64,000 nt of DNA from positions 428,162-492,161 of the forward strand of contig NZ_JAWXRD010000002.1 in NCBI RefSeq assembly GCF_033843265.1, in the 5' to 3' direction. Source of the DNA: Scandinavium lactucae. Lineage in GTDB: Bacteria > Pseudomonadota > Gammaproteobacteria > Enterobacterales > Enterobacteriaceae. A model generated the notes under the pieces. That model made no database searches. It was not told the DNA's origin and worked only from the letters and a program-made list of their open reading frames with translations. A program made the position numbers and the translations under genes. Of this stretch, positions 1-8,541 are shown piece by piece. How positions within the stretch are numbered: position 1 is the stretch's first letter; the number at the start of each line of letters is the position of its first letter.

Positions 1-804
1 GCGTATCTGCACGATGCAGCCATTGGTTTGAATGGCCAGCATGCGTCAAATCTGGGAGGCATATTGGCCCATGAACTGGCACAGGAATCTCAGGCAGGGA
101 AAATAGCCTATACGGTAGACCCTGTGATGGTCGATGAATATGAAGATATTGCCCGTTTGTCCGGCATGGCTGACATCTCCCGTGTCCGCAGTTTTCACGC
201 GCTGAATCACAAGGCAGTCGCAGGCCGCTATGCACGGGAGAAGGGAAAGCCGCTTTCGGAACTGAACCTTATCGTGGCCCATCTTGGGAGTGGCATCAGC
301 GTGGGCGCGCATAAAATGGGGCGAATTGTTGATGTAAACTCTGCGCTCGGTGGGGATGGTCCAATGAGCCCGGAGCGGGCTGGCGGTGTCCCTCCTCTGG
401 CTCTGATTGACATGTGTTTTTCCGGTCAATACAGCCGTCAGGAAGTTTATACAAAGCTGATTGGTGAAGGTGGCGTTTACAGCTATCTCGGCACGAAAGA
501 TATGCTTGAAGTTGAGCACCGTGTGGAGGGTGGCGATACAAAAGCAACCCTGGTCATGGAAAGTATGGCTTATCAGGTAGCAAAAGAAATCGGTGCTTGC
601 GCAGTGGTGCTAAATGGAGATGTGGATGCCGTTATCCTGACCGGTAGCATTGCTCGCAGTCATCTTCTGACTGGCTGGATCAGCCAACGGATTCGTTTCA
701 TTTCTTCAGAAATTGTCCTTTATCCTGGAGAGGAAGAAATGGATGCGCTTGTCGTAGGCGTTCTGGACGGTCTATCTGGTCGTCGTCCTATCCTTAACTA
801 CTGA
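1..804 (+). CDS. buk: Butyrate kinase, 5' end outside the window
   Basis: The frame is open from base 1 (Ala-Tyr-Leu-His-Asp) and gives 267 residues; butyrate kinases are about 355 residues, so roughly the first quarter lies to the left. The protein belongs to the ASKHA acetate/butyrate kinase family: NGQHASNLGG near the start, HLGSGISVGAH and GGDGPMSPERAGG in the middle and ILTGSIA near the end are family signatures for phosphate and acyl binding. The reaction is ATP + butyrate (or a related short acid) to acyl phosphate. The acetoacetate decarboxylase gene follows 55 bases downstream on the same strand, so a shared transcript for short-chain acid or ketone metabolism is likely. The physiological substrate cannot be told from sequence. 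Confidence 0.85.
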   Translation, partial: AYLHDAAIGLNGQHASNLGGILAHELAQESQAGKIAYTVDPVMVDEYEDIARLSGMADISRVRSFHALNHKAVAGRYAREKGKPLSELNLIVAHLGSGISVGAHKMGRIVDVNSALGGDGPMSPERAGGVPPLALIDMCFSGQYSRQEVYTKLIGEGGVYSYLGTKDMLEVEHRVEGGDTKATLVMESMAYQVAKEIGACAVVLNGDVDAVILTGSIARSHLLTGWISQRIRFISSEIVLYPGEEEMDALVVGVLDGLSGRRPILNY

Positions 805-859
805 CCAACGTTAATACTGCTCCGGATCACCGATGTCGTCCGGAGCTATGGAGTTTTAC

Positions 860-1588
860 ATGACACATCCTTTCAAAATGCCTGTTTTGCAGGGGAATCT
901 GGGCTATACAGAAGCCCCCAATCATTTTGTTGATCGCGAATATTTTGTTATTACCTACGAAACGGATCCACAAGCGCTTAGCCGTATTCTTCCTCCAGGA
1001 ATGGTTGCGCCAGACCCGATTGTAAAATACGAATTCATGCATATGCCTGATGCCACAGGTTTTGGTCGGTTTAGCGAATCAGGTCAGGTCATTCCTGTTA
1101 CCTATGAAGGGGTTTCCGGGACCTACGTTCACGCGATGTATCTGGACCGTCACCCTCCTATCGCCGGTGGGCGGGAAATCTGGGGATTCCCCAAAACGCT
1201 GGGGACCCCACACCTGGAAGTGGACGGGGACTATCTCCTGGGTACGCTGGATTACGGTAAAGTGCGTGTGGCAACCGGTACTATGCCGTGGAAACCTACC
1301 CGCCTGGACTGCCAGGCTGTACAGAAATCACTGGGAGAACCTTGTTTTTTGGTGAAGAACATTCCGCATGTTGATGGTAGCCCAGCCATTTGTCAGCTGG
1401 TGCAGTACGTTATGACCGATATTCACGTGAAAGGTGCATGGTCAGGACCTGCGACACTTGAACTTCACCCGCATGTAATGGCCAGAGTCAGCGAATTACC
1501 GGTCAAGAACGTTCTTTCCGGCAGCCATTTCATTGCCGATCTCACGCTACCTTATGGCGAAGTGCTTGTTGATTACCTTAAAGGTTAA
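860..1588 (+). CDS. adc: Acetoacetate decarboxylase family protein
   Basis: The 242-residue product has the ADC fold signature GGREIWGFPK; Lys112 of this motif corresponds to the Schiff-base lysine of clostridial Adc (acetoacetate to acetone + CO2). The residue after it is Thr113, whereas classical enzymes carry a second Lys there that lowers the pKa of the catalytic lysine, so activity or substrate may differ. I chose ATG 860 because GGAG lies at a good distance before it; ATG 848 and an upstream GTG are in frame but badly spaced. The gene follows buk by 55 bases and probably shares its transcript. It could be an ADC-like enzyme acting on another beta-keto acid. Confidence 0.8.
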   Translation: MTHPFKMPVLQGNLGYTEAPNHFVDREYFVITYETDPQALSRILPPGMVAPDPIVKYEFMHMPDATGFGRFSESGQVIPVTYEGVSGTYVHAMYLDRHPPIAGGREIWGFPKTLGTPHLEVDGDYLLGTLDYGKVRVATGTMPWKPTRLDCQAVQKSLGEPCFLVKNIPHVDGSPAICQLVQYVMTDIHVKGAWSGPATLELHPHVMARVSELPVKNVLSGSHFIADLTLPYGEVLVDYLKG

Positions 1589-1625
1589 GGTAGATTATTT
1601 ACCACTACTGCTGTCAATAAGAACA

Positions 1626-1723
1626 ATTTAACTGACTCTGATCCTAGCTGCCGAAACGGGCTGAATGTTCGGACAGTATGATTCGGGATAGAGGGATTTT
1701 TAAGCCATCAGAGTCAGTTAAAT
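1626..1723. repeat. Perfect 17-bp inverted repeat with 64-base loop
   Basis: Bases 1626-1642 (ATTTAACTGACTCTGAT) and 1707-1723 are exact reverse complements. A 17-bp perfect stem around a 64-base spacer is too open for an intrinsic terminator and looks more like the ends of a tiny non-autonomous element or the scar of one. No target-site duplication is obvious. Confidence 0.6.
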
Positions 1724-1961
1724 CTTCCGATAAACATGCATCCCGTCTCATCCCATTCATCTGAGCATACTTGTGTATTATCCCAAATCTGAGCTGTATA
1801 TCTTTCCCAAATACTGTTATTTGTACATTCGAATTCATAGGATAAAACAGATAATCAACGGCATAATTATGTATGGCTGTCACACTATCTCTAACAGATT
1901 GGGTAATCTCAAGCACCTGACAGATATATTCCCACGCAAAACCCCCTGACAGATTTTATAA

Positions 1962-1988
1962 CTGAAGCCTGCCATCGCAAGGCTTCAG
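1962..1988 (-). terminator. Likely terminator of the slyB-like gene
   Basis: CTGAAGCC at 1962 pairs with GGCTTCAG at 1981 and lies 24 bases past the slyB-like stop codon. The stretch after it on the minus strand (TTATAAAATC) is only weakly U-rich. Confidence 0.5.
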
Positions 1989-2011
1989 GATGATTATCTG
2001 AACCCAGGATG

Positions 2012-2485
2012 TTAGCGGGGGGATACCGTTACCTGGTGACCGTCACTGGCAAGGGCGACACGTTCGCCGACCGTAAACACAGATTCCCCTTGCTTTTGAA
2101 CCACCATCACAGTCTTGCCATCATCTTTGCGGATTTCCAATTCAACCCCTTGGTCTTTATTCATTTCCCCCTGAATTTTCTGTCCCGCCATTCCACCGGC
2201 AACGGCCCCGGCAGCAGTGGCAAGAGAACGCCCTCTTCCACCACCAACGGTGTTACCCAGGAAGCCGCCAAGCACAGCTCCGCCAATACCACCGACAATG
2301 TTGGTATCATCGCCTGCCTGCAGCTGAACAGGACGAACGTTAGTAATCGTCCCGTAGGATACCGCTTGGATCGTTTTGGCATCTGAGGCTTGATAAACGT
2401 CCCCTGCCAGCCTGTTGTTGTTAACGCAGCCGGTTAGTGTTAAAGCCAATAATGGAATAGCCAGAAGGGATTTGTGTACAGTCAT
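2012..2485 (-). CDS. SlyB-like glycine-zipper outer-membrane lipoprotein
   Basis: The 157-residue product has a lipoprotein signal peptide ending in the lipobox LTGC, so it is probably acylated at Cys20 and placed in the outer membrane. The middle holds a glycine-zipper segment (GGIGGAVLGGFLGN, then AAGAVAGGMAGQK), and the C-terminus reads DGHQVTVSPR, as in E. coli SlyB (155 residues), with which it is near-colinear. SlyB is a PhoP-controlled envelope-stress lipoprotein. The ordinary slyB lies elsewhere in enteric genomes next to slyA, so this is probably a paralogue. Its neighbours (adc, an Acs paralogue) give no functional link. Confidence 0.85.
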   Translation of the reverse strand: MTVHKSLLAIPLLALTLTGCVNNNRLAGDVYQASDAKTIQAVSYGTITNVRPVQLQAGDDTNIVGGIGGAVLGGFLGNTVGGGRGRSLATAAGAVAGGMAGQKIQGEMNKDQGVELEIRKDDGKTVMVVQKQGESVFTVGERVALASDGHQVTVSPR

Positions 2486-2946
2486 ATTTACTCCACAGTG
2501 AATAATTTTTAATTATTGGGGCAAGTAAAAAACTCACGAAATTTCAATCAACACTATTAATAAGGAAAAATGGATGTTATGGAAGTTTATTTTAATCCAA
2601 ATTAATATTTACCACTATGTTACAAAATGCATATCAATCTCCACTTTTTGTCCATAATTTATATTTTACTAACTTGCTCCATTCGACGATTATTGTGAGT
2701 AGTTGATGTTTTTTAGCCGCAACGCGAAACATAATAATGGGAGGGAAACGCCTAGAATTAACCAAAGCCCCGTAGGGCTTTTAATATACATTTTCGTTCA
2801 GGAACGTGGTATATGAACAGCGTGATGTTTCAGAACCCATTCATTAAATAAGGGCAGATCACGTCATAATATTCGCGACAAAGGACTTATAGTCGAAGCT
2901 TCAGGCATGACAGACAGTTCGGTCTCTTATCGATCTTCGCTTTCGA
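2486..2946. other. Divergence-free AT-rich gap with an orphan terminator
   Basis: Both flanking genes run leftward, so this gap must hold the slyB-like promoter and the end of the acs-like transcript. It also holds a plus-strand terminator at 2764 that serves no annotated gene. I see no coding frame with a ribosome binding site. Confidence 0.5.
2764..2783 (+). terminator. Orphan rho-independent terminator, possible sRNA end
   Basis: AAGCCC, loop CGTA, GGGCTT and a short T-run make a compact terminator reading rightward. No plus-strand gene lies within 1.1 kb upstream, so it may end a small RNA beginning somewhere in 2640-2720. No convincing promoter was found. Confidence 0.4.
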
Positions 2947-4851
2947 TTATTTTTGCTGCAAAAATGCTGAAAGCCCTTCCTGATCTGCCAGCGAAGATAA
3001 GTCACCTAAATCCCGGGTTTCTCCGGCGGCGAGCTTTCGAAGTACCCGTCGTAAAATTTTTCCTGAACGTGTTTTAGGCAGGTAGGGTGTCCAGTGGATC
3101 ACCTCCGGCACCGCCAACGCGCCAATTTTTTCTCGTACACGCACACGAAGTTCAGTGGACAACGAGTCCGACACTTTTTGCCCGTTCATCAAGGTCACAA
3201 ACGCATATACCGATTCGCCCTTAACAGGATGGGGCTGTCCGACGACAGCCACTTCGCAGACTGCCGGGTGCGATGTGATGGCTGATTCAATTTCAGCTGT
3301 TCCCAAGCGATGCCCAGACACATTGAGAACATCATCTACCCGGCCCGAGATCCAGAAATGCCCATCTTCATCCTGCCACGCCCCGTCCCCGGTGAAATAA
3401 CAACCAGGCACAGTTGAGAAGTACGTTTCTTCAAATCGGGCATGGTCGCCATAAATGGTCCGTGCCTGACCGGGCCAGGAGTCACGGATGACCAAATTCC
3501 CACGCGTCATAGGGGGGACCGGATGCCCCTCATCATCAACGATATCTGCCCGGATACCGAATAATGGGGTAGCAGCCGCCCCGGGCTTGTTTTCGCCACT
3601 GACGGGAGCAATCATGATCCCTCCCGTTTCGGTCTGCCACCAGGTATCAATCACCGGGCATCGGCCATTTCCAAAAACGTCTCTGTACCAGCGCCAGGCT
3701 TCAGGATTTATCGGCTCTCCAACCGTCCCCAATCGGCGCAAGGAGGTTCGGTGTGAATTACCCAGCGCGGCATTTCCGGCAGACATCAAGCTACGAATGA
3801 GTGTCGGGGCCGTGTACAGCATATCGACATTATGCCGATCAATGATTGTTGCCAGCCGATCCGCCGAGGGTGAACCAGGTATTCCTTCATACATTACCGT
3901 GGTTAGGCCAGCACATAACGGGGCATAAAGCATATAGGTGTGACCGGTGATCCATCCCACATCAGCAGTACACCAAAAAATGCGGGAATCACCTGCAAGA
4001 AAACGAAAGGTGCTGTGAGCATAGACAAGATAGCCTGCAGTAGTATGCACCAGCCCCTTTGCCTTTCCGGTCGAACCAGAAGTATAAAGAATAAACAGAG
4101 GGTCTTCTGCATCCATGGCTACAGGCTCAACAACCGGTGCAGTGGGGATCATCAATTCATGCCACCAATGATCAATACCGGGTTCCCAGGCTGTTTTGCT
4201 ATCGGTCCGCTTGAGTACGATGGTCTGTCGGACCTCATGGCCCAACGTTTCCCGGCAGTATTGACGGGCTCGGTCAACGTAGGTTTTGAGGGGTATTATT
4301 TTTCCCCCTCTCAATCCTTCATTCGCGGTAATCACAAGTTTGGAACCGGCATCAGCCATACGTTCAGCGAGTGCATCAGATGAGAAGCCAGCAAAAATAA
4401 CATTATGAACAGCACCGATTCGAGCACAAGCCAGGATGGCAATAGCCGTTTCTGGCACCATCGGCATGTACAGCGTCACAGTATCGCCTTTACGGATCCC
4501 CAACTCGAGTAGTGCGCTGGCAAAGAGACAGACCTGATTCAGTAACTCACTGTAACTGAGTGTACGGGTTTCTTTACCATCATCGCTTTCCCAGATAATC
4601 GCGGCCTGGTCGCTTCGTGTCTTCAAATGTCGATCCAGGCAATTCTCTGAAACATTCAGCTTGCCCCCATTAAACCAGCGAATATCGACTTCACCGGGTG
4701 AAAAAGACGTCTCTTTGATTTTTTCAAAAGGCCTCATCCAGGTGAGATGTGAAGCCTCCTCCTTCCAATAAGCATCCGTGTGTGTAATGGAAAAGTAATA
4801 CTGTGCAGAATAACTATCCTGTCTGGTAAAAGAAACCTGAGATGTAGTCAT
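2947..4851 (-). CDS. Acetyl-CoA synthetase paralogue (AMP-forming)
   Basis: The 634-residue product is colinear with E. coli Acs (652 residues) but clearly diverged from it. It activates acetate or a similar short acid as the acyl-AMP and then the CoA thioester. Visible motifs are the adenylate-binding loop YTSGSTGKAKG, the core DTWWQTETGG, the hinge GRVDDVLNVSGHRLG and the C-terminal PKTRSGKILRR, whose Gly-Lys is the catalytic lysine acetylated by Pat in Acs. The ATG is followed by an N-terminus lacking the first ~15 residues of E. coli Acs. It sits alone on its strand. With buk and adc nearby, a role in short-chain acyl or acetoacetate metabolism is a reasonable inference, not shown. Confidence 0.85.
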   Translation of the reverse strand: MTTSQVSFTRQDSYSAQYYFSITHTDAYWKEEASHLTWMRPFEKIKETSFSPGEVDIRWFNGGKLNVSENCLDRHLKTRSDQAAIIWESDDGKETRTLSYSELLNQVCLFASALLELGIRKGDTVTLYMPMVPETAIAILACARIGAVHNVIFAGFSSDALAERMADAGSKLVITANEGLRGGKIIPLKTYVDRARQYCRETLGHEVRQTIVLKRTDSKTAWEPGIDHWWHELMIPTAPVVEPVAMDAEDPLFILYTSGSTGKAKGLVHTTAGYLVYAHSTFRFLAGDSRIFWCTADVGWITGHTYMLYAPLCAGLTTVMYEGIPGSPSADRLATIIDRHNVDMLYTAPTLIRSLMSAGNAALGNSHRTSLRRLGTVGEPINPEAWRWYRDVFGNGRCPVIDTWWQTETGGIMIAPVSGENKPGAAATPLFGIRADIVDDEGHPVPPMTRGNLVIRDSWPGQARTIYGDHARFEETYFSTVPGCYFTGDGAWQDEDGHFWISGRVDDVLNVSGHRLGTAEIESAITSHPAVCEVAVVGQPHPVKGESVYAFVTLMNGQKVSDSLSTELRVRVREKIGALAVPEVIHWTPYLPKTRSGKILRRVLRKLAAGETRDLGDLSSLADQEGLSAFLQQK

Positions 4852-5256
4852 ACCTTACCCTCTGTTTTCTGGCTGATGTAGAATAAATGCTCTCTGATAT
4901 GATATTTAAAAAAGAATTACCGTATGATTTATACTCAGAAGGTATAGCTAATTCAAATCAGCTATGTGTCAGTATGAGATAATGTTACTTAATTGACACG
5001 ACTACGCAGCAACATAAAAAAATGGGAATAGCAGCAATCTCGCACAGCATAATGGTCCCAACAAAATCACCCTACAAAAAAGTATTTAAATAGTTTTTAA
5101 ATGCTTCTGAAGAACATCCCTGATTTACAATTTACTTACATTATGAAAAGTATAAACGGTGCACATTCCTTCAGGATAAAGCTACTATTCATGACAAGCT
5201 GTATTTGTACATAGAAAAGGCATTCAGGCCATCCAGGCAGAAAGAGGATTTTTAAG
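4852..5256. other. AT-rich divergent intergenic region
   Basis: This 405-base stretch separates the divergent acs-like gene and the RHH-repeat gene and must hold both promoters. I see no RNA gene, repeat or confident operator in it. Confidence 0.4.
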
Positions 5257-5748
5257 ATGCAAATTGATACCCCCCCTCCTTTAATACCTCAATCAACCGT
5301 GAACACAACGCAAGGAAAACCAGATAACTCCTTAATAAGAAGGACATTTTTGCTTTCCGAACAAGCCGATCGATCACTCATCAGGCAGGTCGCTCTCAAT
5401 AAACTCAATGACAAAAAGCCTGTTTCAGTCAGTGCCCTTCTTCGTCTAATAATCGAGTCGCATATCACGTTGGATAATGAAGCAAAGCAAGCATCCTACA
5501 CAAAATACAACCCTCTAAGCTTCAACATCACGCTAAGTGGAAACATGGATGAAATAAAAACCCTCGACGACTACCGTCAGCGACGAGCCAATAAAACCAA
5601 CAGAACATTCACGCTGCTCAAATATCAACTTGTGGCAATAGAGCGTCAGGCAGCGCTCAATCGTTATGAAAACACAGGCCCTCAAACTGTAAATGCCTTG
5701 CTGCTTCATCTTGTGAATGAATATCTCAAAAGCATAGATAACATTTAA
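5257..5748 (+). CDS. Unrecognised protein with two tandem ribbon-helix-helix-like repeats
   Basis: I do not recognise this 163-residue protein. It contains an internal duplication: residues about 29-71 (starting RTFLLSEQADRSLIRQVALN) and 116-158 (starting RTFTLLKYQLVAIERQAALN) align at about one third identity. Each copy has a short strand (RTFxL), a helix, a turn with Pro and a second helix (SALLRLIIE, NALLLHLVN). That is the layout of a ribbon-helix-helix DNA-binding unit, and a single-chain tandem RHH is known from F-plasmid TraY. The ATG is preceded by AGAGGA at 9 bases. The first 28 residues are proline-rich and probably disordered. A DNA-binding role is inference from the fold pattern only. 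Confidence 0.6.
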   Translation: MQIDTPPPLIPQSTVNTTQGKPDNSLIRRTFLLSEQADRSLIRQVALNKLNDKKPVSVSALLRLIIESHITLDNEAKQASYTKYNPLSFNITLSGNMDEIKTLDDYRQRRANKTNRTFTLLKYQLVAIERQAALNRYENTGPQTVNALLLHLVNEYLKSIDNI

Positions 5749-7175
5749 TTTCCAGAACAATATAAGACAATCACAAGTCCAAAAAAAGCCTCTATAAGCT
5801 CCTATAGTGCAATCATGAAACAAATACCATTTCGCAAACTCTGCGAGTATTTACCTGGCATGAAACACCTCTTCCATTTAGGGATTATATGCTTGTTAAG
5901 TTCGGTGGTTTGTCCCACTCGTATCCGAATGAGTCAGCCAAGAAATGAATGACATTTTGTTACAGAAAGGGGGCAACCAGCTCAAAGGAATGACAGAAAT
6001 GGCAGGCACTTGCTGTCGTATCCCGTTACGGCTCTCGATGTCATCCGCTGACCTCTCTGAGAGATTATCGTGAGCAGGAGCTGATACCACGTTCTTTTGC
6101 CGGGTCTGGAACTCTCAGCTTTCTGTCGCTGAAAACCCGCCCACATGTGCGAAAAAATAGCCGGAAATGACAAAGGAAGTGACATACCGGCTGTTACCCT
6201 TCACCTGGAAAGGAAAAGCAACCCGTCCGCTGACGCCTACGCGGGATGTGATGCTTCATCAGATGAGACAGATGGCAACCCCGAACAAAAAAGCAGCCCG
6301 TTGCTTAACTGACTGCCGTTCAATGAATCATGGCTTTTACCAGCACAACCACCGCTCAAAGATGTGTGTCCTCTCGGATTCGTGTTTTTGCGTAGGGCAA
6401 GATTATGGCCAAGCGCCAGCATAGACTCTACTTCGTGACGCTTCGGCGACTTAAATGCATTGCAACTCTTTATATTCAAATACTATACCAAACATTGTCT
6501 TCAGGCATATTTTGTAGGTAGTTATTACCAGATAAAACAACTTTTAAGATGAGTCGACAGGCTGTCCTAAGTAAAATAATTACACGTTGAGACCGGATAG
6601 GTTTCATCTGTAAATAACCTAAATCTTGTAAGGCTTTCCGCCCAATAACGTCGGGCGGATTTTTTTAAAACGAATGGTGTGTTCATTATGGATAATAACA
6701 ACCCATCGCCATATTTTTCGTTGCAATCTTGCAGTATCAGGCATTCACAACAGCGGTCCGCAACAATTTGTATAAGACGATGCTTCCCCTCCTAAGCTCC
6801 TTCACTGTATGTATAATCTGTCTAGTGGATCACATTTTCATTAATCATTCAATGAAGAAAACACTATTAGTGACAAGCCCATACTGATGGCAGTGAAATA
6901 AAAATGGATTTCATTAATTCCTTTATTTTCAGCAGGTTGTCATATTAAAACATCGCTATCACAGAGATTTCACTCAACTCAATATCACTTCACATCATTT
7001 CCAACTGTAACCATGTTTGTTTTTTCATCCCAATCGCATGACAGTACTTATTGTTTCCTTCCCAATAAGTATTTAAAAAACCTGTCCAATCAGTCAGTTT
7101 TCTTTATGTTTATTTAAGGTATTATACCTACCATATTAAAAATAAAAACGCGGATAAATTACCCATACGCGATTG
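5749..7175. other. 1.4-kb region without a convincing gene
   Basis: No frame here combines length, start and ribosome binding site. Bases about 5940-6430 are richer in GC than the rest and hold several short overlapping frames on both strands, which looks like a decayed gene or element remnant. An orphan terminator lies at 6637. The last 250 bases are very AT-rich and lead into the regulator gene; GGTATTATACC at about 7118 could be a -10 region or operator. Confidence 0.4.
6637..6667 (+). terminator. Strong orphan terminator, candidate small RNA upstream
   Basis: TCCGCCC at 6637 pairs with GGGCGGA at 6653 and is followed by seven T residues. There is no coding frame immediately upstream on this strand, so it may be the 3' end of a small RNA starting near 6560-6580 (TAAAAT at about 6571 is a possible -10). 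The sequence does not match any sRNA I can recall. Confidence 0.5.
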
Positions 7176-7982
7176 ATGGCGCTTGACACAAGTTATTGGG
7201 TAGATAGATGTTTAACAACATTACAAAAATGGATTGTCAATACAATGTTCTATGATCCCCCACTCACAAATGTCGGCAAATCATCGTCTTCCACCACACT
7301 AAGTGAAGACGATGACGTTACAATACGTCAAGGTGAAACATTTTACGCTCCGGAACATGCGCTTTTTCTCTTGAAGAGTGGTTCAATTTTTCTGGAAGCG
7401 ATAATGGAGGATATGGACACGATGCATAGCCATGTCGTGGGTACGTTATTACCAGGCGATCCGGTTGGTATTCTGAATAAATACATCCCCAATGTCCATT
7501 TTTGCTACCGGGCGATGGAAAATTGTGTATTACATAAAATAACAGATAACTTCATTCAGGAAGCAGAAGTTAGCTCGCTCATCGGATTAATGTTTAAAGC
7601 GTTGTCACAAGCTACCCTGCGAATTATTTTGTCACATTCTGTAGTCGATATGCTGCGTGGATACTCGCGTATTCGAGCCTTGATTTATCACTATATGGAG
7701 CAAAAACAAACCGGCACTCTTGAAGAGCAAAAATTGCTGCCTTTTGTGTTGAACCGCGCTTCTTTGCCCAAGGCTCAGGTGGAGACTGTGCTTACCTCCT
7801 TAACGGATCGGGCCTATCTGGACATTCGCAGAGGTAAACTCAATGCCATTAACTTCCCACTGCCGTTGGAGTTTCAGGAAAACGACAAGTACGCCATGCC
7901 AGAAATCGAACGCACTCATCCGGCTTTACATAGGATGTTTGATGGCGTTTCATTCCAGCCAAATGTTATGCTGTCAAAATAA
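7176..7982 (+). CDS. CRP-like regulator with winged-helix domain
   Basis: The 268-residue product looks like the IprA/YaiV type of enteric regulator: a cyclic-nucleotide-binding-like beta barrel (about residues 45-135, e.g. GTLLPGDPVGI), a connecting helical stretch, and a C-terminal winged helix (about 165-230; LPKAQVETVLTSLTDRAYLDIRRGKL is the recognition-helix region). The ligand-binding residues of true cAMP receptors are not evident, so it probably does not bind cAMP. No good ribosome binding site precedes ATG 7176, and an in-frame ATG at 7245 would remove 23 residues. It ends 17 bases inside the convergent small ORF. Target genes are unknown. Confidence 0.65.
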   Translation: MALDTSYWVDRCLTTLQKWIVNTMFYDPPLTNVGKSSSSTTLSEDDDVTIRQGETFYAPEHALFLLKSGSIFLEAIMEDMDTMHSHVVGTLLPGDPVGILNKYIPNVHFCYRAMENCVLHKITDNFIQEAEVSSLIGLMFKALSQATLRIILSHSVVDMLRGYSRIRALIYHYMEQKQTGTLEEQKLLPFVLNRASLPKAQVETVLTSLTDRAYLDIRRGKLNAINFPLPLEFQENDKYAMPEIERTHPALHRMFDGVSFQPNVMLSK

Positions 7983-8163
7983 CGGCTTGTAGGTGGCGGC
8001 TCTGGGTGATTTTATTCAGTGTATCGCGTTTTCGGTAAGCCAGAAGCTCTCGATAAGCATTTTCTTGTTTAGTGTTACCGAAGCACAACATTGATAGTTC
8101 ATCTTCACTAAAACTGTTGGCTGACTGTTCTTCCGTTAATCCCATCCGTTGAGTCGTATTCAT
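7966..8163 (-). CDS. Small protein of unknown function (65 aa)
   Basis: I do not recognise this protein. It is supported by a strong ribosome binding site, GGAGG six bases before its ATG, and by an acidic N-terminal half (LTEEQSANSFSEDELSML) followed by a basic helix (RELLAYRKRD). There is no signal peptide or membrane segment. Its 3' end overlaps the convergent CRP-like regulator gene by 17 bases. Such short polar proteins beside regulators are often modulators, but nothing here proves it. Confidence 0.5.
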   Translation of the reverse strand: MNTTQRMGLTEEQSANSFSEDELSMLCFGNTKQENAYRELLAYRKRDTLNKITQSRHLQAVILTA

Positions 8164-8541
8164 TTAATCCTCCGTTTTACCCGTTATTTGAATGTAGGCT
8201 TATTTTCACGAAGAGTCGCCACCGTGTCTGTTATTTCAAGTAACAGGACACGTCATTATGCTTTTAATATCATAATATTTACTTATCCCCTCCCTTCCCG
8301 TGGATTACTTACTTATTAAAAGTGTCGAACGGATTTGATGAATAAATCGAACATTTACTGAATGGCAAGATCGAACAACACATTTATCGGCCCACTCATG
8401 CAATCCCATCTCAAAGCTTGGGGCATCTCTTTTGTTCTTAGATAGAATGCCTTCAAATGTAATTTGGCCTTGGTGGGTTCAAGTTGATAGCTGGAGATAA
8501 GACACAAGCTTTGCGTTGATTTCGGTAGACCTGGGAAGAGT
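8164..8541. other. Gap between the small ORF and the satellite boundary
   Basis: The region contains the promoter of the small ORF and a short hairpin (CTGTTA...TAACAG, about 8226-8244). I see no RNA gene or coding frame with a ribosome binding site. It ends at the left attachment site of the P4-like element. Confidence 0.4.

Larger units (their letters stand above)
1589..2011. other. Intergenic stretch with a 17-bp inverted repeat
   Basis: This gap between adc and the convergent slyB-like gene is AT-rich. It holds the inverted repeat listed separately and the slyB-like terminator. One minus-strand reading frame of 90 codons (1644-1916) starts with GTG but lacks a ribosome binding site and matches nothing I know, so I do not call it a gene. 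Confidence 0.5.

Noticed and set aside
46..519. 157-codon antisense frame inside buk
   Set aside because: It mirrors the codon pattern of the real kinase gene and has no supporting start or motif.
1644..1916. 90-codon minus-strand frame between adc and the slyB-like gene
   Set aside because: GTG start without a ribosome binding site, no recognisable domain, and it runs through one arm of the inverted repeat.
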